Part shown: piece after piece, positions 1-8,448 of the stretch
How the letters are laid out: every line of letters starts with the position of its first letter
Numbering within the stretch: the stretch's first letter is position 1
Origin: DASUPK01 sp963815665
GTDB lineage: Bacteria > Actinomycetota > Thermoleophilia > Solirubrobacterales > 70-9
Reading direction: 5' to 3'
Assembly: GCA_963815665.1 (NCBI GenBank)
Contig: CAWFHN010000013.1
Coordinates: forward strand, 1-64,000
DNA: 64,000 nt
Notes under the pieces: generated by a model
Database searches by the model: none
Told to the model about the DNA's origin: nothing
Seen by the model: the letters and a program-made list of their open reading frames with translations, nothing else
Program-made: the position numbers and the translations under genes

Positions 1-295
1 CCGGGCGGAGGTCAAGGGGGTGTCGATGAGCCGCGTACAGGGACACGGCGGCGAGCTCGACCACGTCGAGACCTATCGCGGGACGACCGTGAAGGTGGAG
101 CTCTCGGACAAGGTCCGCTTCGAGATCGCGGTCACCGATCCGTTCGTCGATTCGACCGTCCGGGCCCTCAGCGAGGGAGCGCGGACCGGCGAGGTCGGCG
201 ACGGCAAGATCTTCGTCGTCCCTCTCGAGCGGGCGATCCGGATCCGCACGGACGAGTCCGACGACGCGGCGGTAACCCCGGTCCGCGACTCATGA
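1..295 (+). CDS. glnB: Nitrogen regulatory protein P-II (5'-truncated by window edge)
   Basis: Signal-transduction protein that senses 2-oxoglutarate and ATP/ADP and controls ammonium transport. The reading frame begins upstream of base 1, so the N-terminal strand is missing. Visible are the T-loop with its conserved Tyr (ETYRG), the B-loop region (ARTGEVGDGKIFV) and the C-terminal IRIRT strand, all in family order. The stop TGA overlaps the ATG of the downstream ammonium transporter (ATGA), the usual translationally coupled glnB/glnK-amt pair. Tyr in the T-loop leaves uridylylation or adenylylation possible. It could equally be called GlnK. Confidence 0.9.
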   Translation, partial: RAEVKGVSMSRVQGHGGELDHVETYRGTTVKVELSDKVRFEIAVTDPFVDSTVRALSEGARTGEVGDGKIFVVPLERAIRIRTDESDDAAVTPVRDS

Positions 296-1590
296 GCGTC
301 CCGATCGCGGCGGCCCAGGTCGACACGGGCGACACCGCCTGGATGCTGGTCGCGACAGCCCTCGTCCTGATGATGACCCCGGCGCTCGGCCTCTTCTACG
401 CGGGGCTGGTCCGGGCCAAGAACACCCTCAACACCTTCATGATGTGCGTCGCCGCGATCGCGGTCGCCACCGTCACCTGGGCGGTGATCGGCTACTCGCT
501 GGCGTTCGACGGGACCGGTGACCTGATCGGCGGCCTTAACTATGTCGGGATGCACGACGTCACCTTCGTGCCTCGCGACGGGCACGACGATCCCTCACCT
601 GGTCTTCTTCGCCTTCCAGGCGACCTTCTGCATCATCACGACCGCCCTCGTCTCCGGAGCGGTGGTGGAGCGGATGAAGTTCGGCGCATTCCTGGTCTTC
701 GCCGCCCTCTGGTCGATCCTGGTCTACTCGGTGCTCGCCCACTGGGTCTTCGGCGGCGGCTGGCTGATCTAGGGCGGCACGCTCGACTTCGCGGGCGGCG
801 TCCCGGTGGAGATGGGCTCGGGTTTCTCGGCGCTGGCCGCGGCTCTGGTCGTCGGCGCGCGCAAGGACTACGGGCGCCAGGCGCTGCTGCCGCACAACGC
901 GGTCTACGTGCTGCTCGGTGCCGGACTGCTCTGGTTCGGCTGGTTCGGTTTCAACGGCGGCAGCGGCTTCAGCACCGGGAACCCGAGCGTCCTCGCCTTC
1001 ACCAACACGCTGCTCTGCCCGGCGGCGACGCTCGTCGCCTGGTTCACGCTCGACCTGATCCGCGGGCGGCGGGTGACCGCGATCGGCGCGGCGACCGCGA
1101 TCATCGTGGGCTGCGTGCTGATCACGCCGGCGGGCGGGTTCATCAGCCCCGGCTGGGCGCTGGCGCTCGGCGCGGTCGGCGCCCTGCCCTGCTACTTCGT
1201 CATCGTCTACCGGCCTCGCACCCGGGTCGATGAGACCCTCGACGTGCTCGCCGCCCACGGCGTCGCCGGCTTCACTGGGATCCTGGCGATCGGCTTCATC
1301 GCCCAGGCATCCTGGAACGGGGTCTCCGACGGGATCCTCTATGGCAACCCGAGCCAGCTCGCCGATCAGGTCTTCGCCGATCTGGCCGGACCGGCCTACG
1401 CGTTCGTGATGACCTACGTCCTGCTCCGGGGATCGGCTTCGTCACCTCATTGCGCGGCGAGGAGCGAGACGAGGCCCTCGGCATGGACCTGATCCATCAC
1501 GGCGAGGAGGCGTACGCCTCGGGTGAGGGTGCGATCCTCGTCACGCCGGAGGACGGGGCGACGCCACCGGTCCCGGTCGCCGGGCGGTAG
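292..1590 (+). pseudogene. amt: Ammonium transporter Amt, disrupted (two frameshifts, one in-frame stop)
   Basis: Membrane ammonium channel, normally about 11 TM helices. The N-terminus and first helices read in one frame from ATG 292 (GLFYAGLVRAKNTL is the family signature). Sequence then continues one frame over from about 570 (TTIPHLVFFAFQATF), hits TAG at 770-772 where homologues have a residue between WL and the LDFAGG motif, goes on in the same frame, and shifts back at about 1428 to end at 1588-1590. Conservation on both sides of every lesion argues for recent damage or base-calling error. The second twin-His is present (AAHGVAG), but the first is replaced by Glu (VPVEMGSG). Coupled to glnB by ATGA. 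Confidence 0.85.
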
Positions 1591-1605
1591 GCGCCGGCAG
1601 GGGCG

Positions 1606-2955
1606 ATGAGCGCGTCCTGGACTGGCGACGCGATCTCGCGCTGGAACAGCTGCTCGTAGCGCAGCCCACCTGGACGGCACGGTCGAGCGAAGGAGAGAGC
1701 AATTCTGCGAGCGCGGCCTGGAGCTCGATGGGCGCCCGCTTTGCGCCGTCCTCCGCCCCCACCTCGTCGCCAAGGAGCGGCTCGCTCGGGAGGCGAAGGT
1801 CGCCGGGCTCCTGCTGTCCGCGATCGGCAGGGTGTGCGCGGCGCAGGTCGAGGACGACCGCCTCTACCGGGCCCACTTCGGCGGACTGCACGAGTGGATC
1901 GGGCATCTGCTCGAGGCGGAGCCCCGGCCGGTCGGCGCGGGAGCGAAGGTCAGGCTCGACCTTCCCTGGCGCGGACGCGACTCCACTTCATCGAGGCGAA
2001 CGCCGACACGCCCCAGGGCGCCGGTCACAATGACGCGATCCTCGACTTCTTCGAGGGCATGGAGGTGACCCGGCGGATTCCCGAGGAGTTCGCGATCGAG
2101 CCGCTGCGGATCCATGGCCATCAGCTCCAGGCGCTGCTCGACACCTGGTCGGAATGGGGCGAAACCGGCAGGCCGGCGATCGGGATCGTCACTCTCACCG
2201 GCGACCCCGTCCGGAGGTCACAGTCGACTCGATCGCGCCTTCTACGCCTCCCACGGCCTGCAGACGGTGGTGGCGGACCCCGCCGAGCTCAGCTTCGAGG
2301 GCGGCCGTCTACGCGCCGCCGAAACGGAGATCGACCTCGTACAGCGGGTGATGCTGACCGGCGAGTGCCTGGCCAAACCCAACTTGGAGCCGCTGCTGGA
2401 GGCCTCCGAGCCGATGCGGTCTGCCTGATCAACCCGTTCCGCAGCGAGCTGCTCGGCCACAAGAGCATCCTCGCCCTGCTCAGCGACCCGGAAGCCGACT
2501 TCGGGCTGAGCAGGGCCGAGCGGGAGGCGGTCCGCCACCAGCTGCCCTGGACACGCCCAGTCGTCGACGGGCGGACCACCGACGCCGGCGGCGACCAGGT
2601 GGACCTGGTAGATCACCTGCGCGGCGAGCGCGCCAGGCTGGTCCTGAAACCCTCCCACAGCTTCGGGGGCCACGACGTGGTGCTCGGCTGGCGCGTGGAC
2701 GACTCAGCCTGGGAGCGCGCGATCGAGGCCGCGCTGGACGCCGACTTCGTCGTCCAGCGCCGGGTCGAGCTCCAGCGCGAGAAGTATCCGGCGATGGAGG
2801 CGGGCATCCCCATGCGCACCCTGTACGAGGACACGGACCCGTTCATGTACCGGGGCGAGTTCGGCGGCCTGCTGACCCGGCTGAGCGCCCAGGAGATCAC
2901 CAACGTCCACGCCGACGGCAGCGTCTGTGCCAGCCTCGTGATCGCGCCGCGCTGA
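1606..2955 (+). pseudogene. Circularly permuted ATP-grasp / glutathionylspermidine-synthase-like protein, multiply frameshifted
   Basis: Family-like sequence is spread over alternating frames. It runs as LCAVLRPHLVAKERLARE and LHEWIGHLLEAEP (to about 1980), then FIEANADTPQGAGHND and TWSEWGETGRPAIGIVTLTG (to about 2215), then FYASHGLQTVVADPAELSFE (to about 2415), then CLINPFRSELLGHKSILALL through the ATP-grasp end (LVLKPSHSFGGHDVVLGW) to the TGA at 2955. At least four frame changes are needed, and the region before 1682 is too scrambled to fix a start; 1606 is the first plausible ATG. The family makes C-N bonds by ATP-dependent carboxylate activation; the substrate is unknown here. Follows amt by 15 bases. 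Confidence 0.6.
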
Positions 2956-3151
2956 GCGGGGTTTCTCATGCGGTGCTGGGGCGTTGCCGCCGCCAGAGTT
3001 GGACCGAAATACGGGAGGCCGGACAGTGAGGTCGTGGCCCGCTCGGATCGAGCTGTCCGAGACGCTCTTCTCGATGAACAGGTCGGAGAGAGGCGTGACC
3101 AGCTGATCAGCGGGCGGTCAGGACGGCGAGCGCGCTGGCGTAAGGTCTGCT

Positions 3152-3613
3152 GTGGTGGATGACGTGCTGACGATCAGCGAAGCCGCCAAGCGGACCGGGG
3201 TGCGCCCATCCACGTTGCGGTACTACGAGTCGGTGGGGTTGCTGGCCGAGGTCGAGCGCATCGGTGGGAAGCGCCACTACCGGCCGGAGGACCTGCAGCG
3301 CGTGCGGATGATCCGCGTCGCGCAGCGTGCCGGCTTCTCGCTGGCCGAGGTGCGGCGGCTGCTGCAGGTTGGGCACCGGGGTGCCGGCGGGCACGCGTCA
3401 GGGCTCATGCACGAGATCGCCGAGGGCAAGTTGACGGCGCTCGAGGCGCTGCTGGAGCAGGTGGAGTCGGTGCGCGCGTGGCTGGAGCTCGCCAGGCGAT
3501 GCGATTGCGTACCACTCGACGCCTGCGCGCTGTTCACGGAGGAAGCGCTCCCCGCTGGCCACCACCCCGAGTGGTCGAAGCTCCTCGGTCCGCTTGACCT
3601 CAACCCGACTTGA
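3152..3613 (+). CDS. MerR-family regulator with C-X7-C metal-type motif
   Basis: Transcriptional activator of the MerR type, 153 aa. The winged HTH is at residues 6-50 (TISEAAKRTGVRPSTLRYYE), followed by the dimerisation helix. The C-terminal loop reads CDCVPLDAC, giving Cys117-X7-Cys125, the spacing used by CueR/ZntR-type metal sensors; the helix Cys equivalent to MerR Cys82 is absent. GTG at 3152 or 3155 could both initiate. It precedes a VOC gene and a MerR-type promoter driving two small vicinal-Cys proteins, so control of that promoter is the likely role. The metal is not determined; Hg, Cu or Zn are all possible. Confidence 0.85.
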   Translation: MVDDVLTISEAAKRTGVRPSTLRYYESVGLLAEVERIGGKRHYRPEDLQRVRMIRVAQRAGFSLAEVRRLLQVGHRGAGGHASGLMHEIAEGKLTALEALLEQVESVRAWLELARRCDCVPLDACALFTEEALPAGHHPEWSKLLGPLDLNPT

Positions 3614-3634
3614 ACGGGCAGACTCTCGTCCTGA

Positions 3635-4108
3635 ATGCCCGCCGGCCGTCTCGCGCACATCTGCCTTCTGGTCCGTGACCTCGATCTGGCGATGGAGCGC
3701 TGGCGGGGTCTGCTCGGCGTCCTCGACCCCGGCCAGCTCGAGGACCCCGTCGTCCGCATGGGCCCATTCGAAGCAGGGGGCGACACGCTCACACTGGCCA
3801 CCTTCGCCTCCTCGACCGGGTGTGAGATCCAGCTGCTGCAACCCGTCGGCGACGGTCCAGCCGCGAGGCGCCTCGCCTCCCATGGCGAGGGCGTACACCA
3901 CATCGCCTTCGTCGCGGAGGATGTTGAGCAGGCGGCCTCCGATCTGCGGCAGGCCGGTACGCACCTGACCTCCGAGGCCCCGCTCGCCGACCCGGCACTT
4001 CCGTGGCAGCACTTCACCTTCATCGCTCCGGCTGTTGCCAACGGGGTCATGGTGGAGGTCTGCACCGGCTACCAGCCGGTCGCGGGGCGCTGGGAGCCGA
4101 GCGCTTGA
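3635..4108 (+). CDS. VOC-fold protein (glyoxalase / methylmalonyl-CoA epimerase-like)
   Basis: 157 aa with two beta-alpha-beta-beta-beta halves: HICLLVRDLDLAMERW begins the first and VHHIAFVAEDVEQAASDLRQ the second. Candidate metal ligands are His9, His88/89 and Glu142 (MVEVCTG). The layout resembles methylmalonyl-CoA epimerases and related lyases, but the substrate cannot be read from sequence. It starts 21 bases after the MerR-family gene, probably in one transcript. Its TGA overlaps the -35 element of the next promoter. Confidence 0.75.
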   Translation: MPAGRLAHICLLVRDLDLAMERWRGLLGVLDPGQLEDPVVRMGPFEAGGDTLTLATFASSTGCEIQLLQPVGDGPAARRLASHGEGVHHIAFVAEDVEQAASDLRQAGTHLTSEAPLADPALPWQHFTFIAPAVANGVMVEVCTGYQPVAGRWEPSA

Positions 4109-4136
4109 CTTCGAGTCGACTCGAGGATCGAACCTA
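4105..4136 (+). promoter_or_regulatory. MerR-type promoter with dyad in a long spacer
   Basis: TTGACT (4105-4110) is followed, after a 20-base spacer, by AACCTA (4131-4136). The spacer contains a perfect 14-bp palindrome TCGAGTCGACTCGA at 4111-4124. An over-long spacer carrying a dyad is the hallmark of promoters activated by MerR-family proteins, and a MerR gene lies 500 bases upstream. It should drive the gene starting at 4163. Confidence 0.65.
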
Positions 4137-4162
4137 GGCCGCCACCAACCTATGGAGACCGG

Positions 4163-4489
4163 ATGAACAACGCACAGCCAATCGCCTGCTCACTGCCGAA
4201 GGGCGACCAGACCGACCGCGCGACGCTGATCGCCGAGATCGCGAGCCGCGGGATGACCGGGATCAGCGCCGACCCGCATCGCGCAACGCTGCGCTTTCGC
4301 GGCGATCCGGATACGGTCGCGCAGGTCCGTGCTCTGATCGAGGCGGAACGGGAGTGCTGCCCGTTCTTCGAGTTTCGCGAGCCCGCCGGCGATGAAGGCT
4401 TCGTCCTCGAGATCGGTGCCCCTGAGGGCGCCGAACAGGCGATCGGCGACCTGGTTGCCGGGTCCTCGGCCGGATGGCGGGCGCCATGA
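4163..4489 (+). CDS. Small cytosolic protein with ECCPFF vicinal-cysteine motif
   Basis: 108 aa with no membrane segment. The core is a ferredoxin-like-looking stretch ending in EAERECCPFFEFR (Cys65-Cys66), followed by a beta-rich tail. An acidic vicinal Cys pair followed by Pro-Phe-Phe suggests thiophilic metal binding. Its position after a MerR-type promoter and before a membrane protein with a CC pair supports a metal-handling role. Not assigned to a named family. Stop and next start overlap (ATGA). Confidence 0.7.
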   Translation: MNNAQPIACSLPKGDQTDRATLIAEIASRGMTGISADPHRATLRFRGDPDTVAQVRALIEAERECCPFFEFREPAGDEGFVLEIGAPEGAEQAIGDLVAGSSAGWRAP

Positions 4490-4722
4490 ACGCCGCCCCG
4501 CAGAAGGAGCGCCGGTTGCGCGCGGGCATTTCGGCGCTCGGTGTCCTGTTCATTCTCTGCTGTCTCGCAGGACCGGCATTGGCGGGCGTCGCAGGCGCCC
4601 TGCTCGCGCTCGGCGCTGGTGCGGGAGCTGCCCTCGCCGCCGGCACCGCCGTGATGGTGGCGCTCCTCGCAGCCCGTCCGGTGCGCCGCCGCGCGCTCGC
4701 CCTGGTGCGCGAACCGGAGTAG
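4486..4722 (+). CDS. Small two-TM membrane protein with Cys-Cys in the first helix (MerT/MerC-like)
   Basis: 78 aa from ATG 4486, which overlaps the upstream stop; an in-frame ATG at 4474 would add four residues. Helix 1 is about residues 14-34 and carries the vicinal pair in ILCCLAGPALAG; helix 2 is about residues 36-65. Mercury importers of the MerT/MerC type also carry a CC pair followed by Pro and Gly-rich sequence in the first helix, so a metal-uptake role is plausible. No merA or merP is present in the window, and the likeness is by motif only. Confidence 0.65.
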   Translation: MNAAPQKERRLRAGISALGVLFILCCLAGPALAGVAGALLALGAGAGAALAAGTAVMVALLAARPVRRRALALVREPE

Positions 4723-4866
4723 CGCCTCGTTTCGCGGTCCAGGTACAGGGCGAAACCGAGGCTTCGGCCGATCCAGTCGGCGCCGCTAGACAGGCCAGCC
4801 CTGCATCCCGTGATGGGACCCGTGAGCCCATGGGTTCCCGGATCGCTACGCATATGCTTGCCCCGC

Positions 4867-5526
4867 TTGAGCGGAGGGAACCTGGAAAGCGCCGAGGCAG
4901 CACCGGGAAAGGCCCGCGAGTGGGTTGAGCTGTGGTCCGCGTTGCTGCTCGCCGCGGCGACCTTGGCCACCGCGTTCAGCGCCTATCAGGCGACCCGCTG
5001 GGGCGGTGTGCAGGCCACCAGCTTCACGCAGGCAGGCGCCGACAGCACCGAGTCGCCGGCGACGTCCGAGGTATTCGCCCTGGTTACGATCGACGCCGAT
5101 CTGTTCACGCAGTACAGCGGTCGCCTTCACCGAGGGGAACCACCACTTGATGAGGATCCTCGAGCGTCGCTTCTTCCGCAACGAGTTCATGCCGGCGTTT
5201 CGGGAGTGGGCCGCGGAGCATCCCTTGACCAACCCGAAGGCGGACGCAACGCCCTTCCAACTCCCCTCCTAGCGGCCCCGGAAGCTCCGGCAGGCGAACG
5301 GGCTGACCGCGCAGGCCTCGGCTGAGGTAGAGGACGGCCGCAAGGCCAACCAGACCTCCGACGACTACGTCCTGGCGACCATTTTTCTTCGCCGCGGTCC
5401 TCTTCTTCGCTGGGCTCTCCCCGATGATCTCGGTGAACCGTGTAGCGCTCGGCGCACTCCGTTCGCGGACCCTGCGAAAACTCCCTCGGTGGGTTGACGA
5501 GCATCTTCACGTTCTCCTTTCACTGA
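4867..5526 (+). pseudogene. Membrane protein with N- and C-terminal TM segments, frameshifted
   Basis: Conserved hypothetical membrane-protein pattern: EWVELWSALLLAAATLATAF (TM1) and YQATRWGGVQA, a helical middle (FTEGNHHLMRILERRFFRNE, FREWAAEHPLTNPKADATPF), then a second hydrophobic segment (VLATIFF..AVLFFAGLSP) before a basic tail. The frame changes at about 5117, a TAG interrupts at 5270-5272, and a further shift lies near 5385 in a T/C-rich run. The start is uncertain; TTG 4867 is a guess, and the end near 5526 is approximate. Function unknown. Confidence 0.55.
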
Positions 5527-5691
5527 CACGCGCGGGGAGTACCGCGCTTCGCGGTAGGGGCGCTCACACCGGCACGGAGCTCCCACTCCGGCGCGAGCCC
5601 GAGCACTGAGCAGTGGCAGTGCCCCTGATCGCGCAAAGCAAGAGCGTGATCAGCCTTGCCAACGTTGGACTTGCAGGGAGCTTCTACGAGG

Positions 5692-5765
5692 GGTGAGCGA
5701 CCGGACTCGAACCGGCGACCACCTGGACCACAACCAGGAGCTCTACCAACTGAGCTACGCCCACC
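5692..5765 (-). tRNA. tRNA-His (anticodon GTG)
   Basis: The cloverleaf folds without mismatch: an 8-bp acceptor including the extra G-1:C73 pair diagnostic of tRNA-His, D-stem GCTC/GAGC, anticodon stem CCTGG/CCAGG with loop TTGTGGT, and T-arm GCCGG TTCGAGT CCGGT. No CCA is encoded; C73 is followed by CCT. Confidence 0.95.
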
Positions 5766-5822
5766 GCGTGCGTTCAATCTAGCGGGACCCGGGGCCGCCG
5801 GCTGCGGCCCCGGGTGCAAGGC

Positions 5823-7082
5823 TCAGCGTCCGGGCAGGTGCGCCTGGAAGAAGGCGAGCGCGTCGGCCTGCCCGGCCGTCACGACGCCCGAGTGAGTGAT
5901 GCCCGGGTACGTCAGGTAGGTGACCTGATCGCCGAGGCCGACCAGCTCGCCGTTGAGCTGGTTTGTCAGGAACGGGAACACGGTCGTGTCGGCCGTCCCC
6001 TGCTCGAGCTGGACCGGCGGCGCCGTCCGGACCGCCGGGTTCATCGCCGCCAGCACCGGGTTGAGGGCGCTGAGGTCGGCACCGGGGCGCTCGAGCTGGG
6101 ACGGCGGGATGCCGCCGAGCTCACTGGAGCCGCCGAGTTGCGCCAGGCACTGGCTCTGGAGCAGCGGGTAGAGGCCGAGCACCTGATCCGTGAGGATCGC
6201 GTTGACGTTGATCGCGGTCGACTGCGTGGAGGCGCCGTCGATGATCATCGTGGCCAGCGCCGTCAGCGAGCTCGGGCTGGTCAGCGACGGCAGCAGGGCC
6301 GACTGCTCGAGGACGTGCGATGCCGGCGCGAACGCGACGGTGCCGCGGAGCTTCAGCTTCGGGGTCCAGCTCGCGGCCTCGCTTGCGGCGAAAAGAGCAG
6401 ACTGACCGCCCTGGGAGTGCCCGGCGATCAGGAACCGCTTGCTGATCTTGGGGTCGAGCTGGCGCGCGGCGCTGACGATGTCGAGGACGCTGCGGCCCTC
6501 CGCCTCGCCCACCAGATAGCCGTGCTTGCCCGGCGTCCCGAGACCCTGGTAGTCGGTCTGCATCACGGCGTAGCCTGCCTGGAGCCAGGCGTTCAGGTCG
6601 GGATAGATGTAGGAGATGTAGGGCTCCGCGGGCGAGGTGACGCTGTTGCGGGACGGGGCGCAGACGTCCGCGACGCCGGTCGTCCCGTGCGCCCAGGTGA
6701 TCACGGGCCAGCCCTTCTTCGGCGGCTTGCCCCTCGGGACGCTGACCGAGCCCGAGACGGCGGTCTTGGCACCCTGGGGCGTCCGTGAGGTGTAGAGGAC
6801 GAGCTTCGTGTACCTGGCGTTGGCGAGCGGGACGAGGCCGGTCGCCTTGCGGGTCCAGATCAGCGTCCCGTGCTGCTTCGGCAGCTTCTTCTTCTTCGGC
6901 GGCTTGTAGAACTTCAAGCCCTTCGGGCCCTTGGCGGGTTTGGCGACCTTGGCATGGCCCTTCCCCTTGGCCTTGGCGTCGGCTCGCTGCGCGAGGGCGG
7001 CGGACAACACCAGGCCCGCCACGGCGACGGCGACGATGGCGAAGTTCTTCCAGACTCGGACCGAAATGGCGTGGGCGGGCAA
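5823..7082 (-). CDS. Secreted alpha/beta hydrolase (lipase-type)
   Basis: About 419 aa. TTG 7082 is chosen as start because GAGAGGAG lies just upstream and it leaves a proper signal peptide (VWKNFAIVAVAVAGLVLSAA, cleavage near QRADA); the frame stays open to 7160. After cleavage comes a Lys/Gly/Pro-rich stretch (KPPKKKKLPK), then the hydrolase domain. The nucleophile elbow is GHSQGG, the acid probably Asp in GTADTTVF, and the His in GITHSG. Oxyanion-side sequence VITWAHGTTG matches secretory lipases and triacylglycerol hydrolases of actinobacteria. Extracellular esterase/lipase is the best call; substrate not determined. Confidence 0.8.
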   Translation of the reverse strand: MPAHAISVRVWKNFAIVAVAVAGLVLSAALAQRADAKAKGKGHAKVAKPAKGPKGLKFYKPPKKKKLPKQHGTLIWTRKATGLVPLANARYTKLVLYTSRTPQGAKTAVSGSVSVPRGKPPKKGWPVITWAHGTTGVADVCAPSRNSVTSPAEPYISYIYPDLNAWLQAGYAVMQTDYQGLGTPGKHGYLVGEAEGRSVLDIVSAARQLDPKISKRFLIAGHSQGGQSALFAASEAASWTPKLKLRGTVAFAPASHVLEQSALLPSLTSPSSLTALATMIIDGASTQSTAINVNAILTDQVLGLYPLLQSQCLAQLGGSSELGGIPPSQLERPGADLSALNPVLAAMNPAVRTAPPVQLEQGTADTTVFPFLTNQLNGELVGLGDQVTYLTYPGITHSGVVTAGQADALAFFQAHLPGR

Positions 7083-7194
7083 GTTGCTCTCCTCTCTCAA
7101 CCCGAGTCCCCTCCTCGGGATTCTGTCCCCATGAAGCTCCGGCAATCTAACCCACGCCACGGGCGAGAGTTTCGGAGAGAAGACCTCAGGCTCT

Positions 7195-7271
<77 letters not shown>

Positions 7272-7491
7272 CGGCAGGAGGAGCGTACCGCCGCCCCTCG
7301 CGGCCAATCGCGCTGTCGCGTGCGCCCAAAGTGGACAATTGGCCTAATCAATTTCGACTAGGGCAAAATTAGGTATGATGGCCGCCGGTCTTCGAGTCTT
7401 GCTCAGGGGTACATCGCGGGATAGTAGGAAAGGGACCGGCGCGCAGAGCCAAACGGGAAGGGCTCCTCGGGTCGGCCCCCTCCCGCACGCC

Positions 7492-8438
7492 CTAGCTCTG
7501 CGCGGCGATCCGCTCCGCCAGCCAGAGATCGCAGAGCCAGGCGCTCGGATCGCCCTTGCGAACGACCATCACGCCGGTGGGGCCTGACTCGATCCTGACG
7601 CCGTTCCAGCGATCCGATGCGGGCAGGTCGGAGAGGAAGCCGGCCGCGTCCGAGGCGGCGTTCGTCGGCGGAGAACCGACCTCGCTTTGCCTTCGCCTCG
7701 AACTTCGGGCTGTTTACGTGGACGGTCACCTCGCTCATGCCGGCCTCCTGGTGGACCTCGACCTTGTGGCCGTGGCGCTCGCCCGACATCGCTGTCGGAC
7801 CGACGAGAGTCGCCGAATAGCCGGGCATGGTCGGAGCTCGCGGGACCATGCGCAGGCTGGGCCGATCGGTGAGCTCGAGGCCGAGCGGCTTCATCGCCTC
7901 TCCCATCCGGTCGAAGCCGCTCTTCACCTCGCCGCCCGGGCCGATCGCCCGCCAGCGCCGTAGATCGCGAGCAGCGCGATCAGGGCTCCGCCGATGAACA
8001 GCGGGATGAACGTGTCGAAGTAGATAGACCGGCGGGACGCTGAGGAAGATCAGAATCGTGATCACGACGCCGAGGTTCATGCTCCGGCGGCCGGCACCCC
8101 AGAGCTCCTTGCGCGCCTTGATCGCTTCATTGCCGATCGGGTGCACGGCGAGGGCCGCCCAGAGCTCGCCGTCCCCCAGCTTGGTCGGGTCGTCGATCTC
8201 CTGCGGGCCGCTTGGAGAAGCCGCGCAGGTCGCCCGTGGCCGCCCGGTTCAGGTCGCGGCGCTGGAAGATGAACAGGCCGACGAAGAAGATCGCGATCAC
8301 GCCGAAGATCAGGCCCATCTGGAGCTTCGGGTTGGGGTTGTTGCTGTCGGCTGACAGCGCGATGGCGATCGCGATGCCGGCGACGACGAAGACGCCGACC
8401 AGCCCGAAGACGGCGGACCGCCTGAACTCCCCTCTCAC
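7492..8438 (-). pseudogene. Conserved membrane protein, multiply frameshifted
   Basis: Starts at GTG 8438. Two N-terminal TM helices (AVFGLVGVFVVAGIAIAIAL and LIFGVIAIFFVGLFIF) lead into a cytoplasmic stretch. After a frame change near 8205 it reads EIDDPTKLGDGELWAALA and HPIGNEAIKARKELWGAG, then a second pair of helices (VVITILIFLSVPPVY and, in another frame, FIPLFIGGALIALLAIYG). It returns to the original frame for DRMGEAMKPLGLELTD and SEVTVHVNSPKFEAKAK, and shifts again near 7690 to end WLCDLWLAERIAAQS at TAG 7492. At least four frame changes. A soluble C-terminal domain of about 150 aa follows four TM segments; function unknown. Confidence 0.6.
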
Positions 8439-8448
8439 ATGGGGCAGG

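Noticed and set aside
2968..3162. A 64-codon open frame between the ATP-grasp and MerR genes.
   Set aside because: No ribosome binding site, no hydrophobic or domain pattern; the 2956-3151 gap shows nothing supportable beyond a lone CTGATCAG.
4811..4843. Imperfect hairpin GGGACCC/GGGTTCCC after the vicinal-Cys membrane gene.
   Set aside because: Bulged stem without a T-run; could end the metal cluster transcript but is too weak to list as a terminator.
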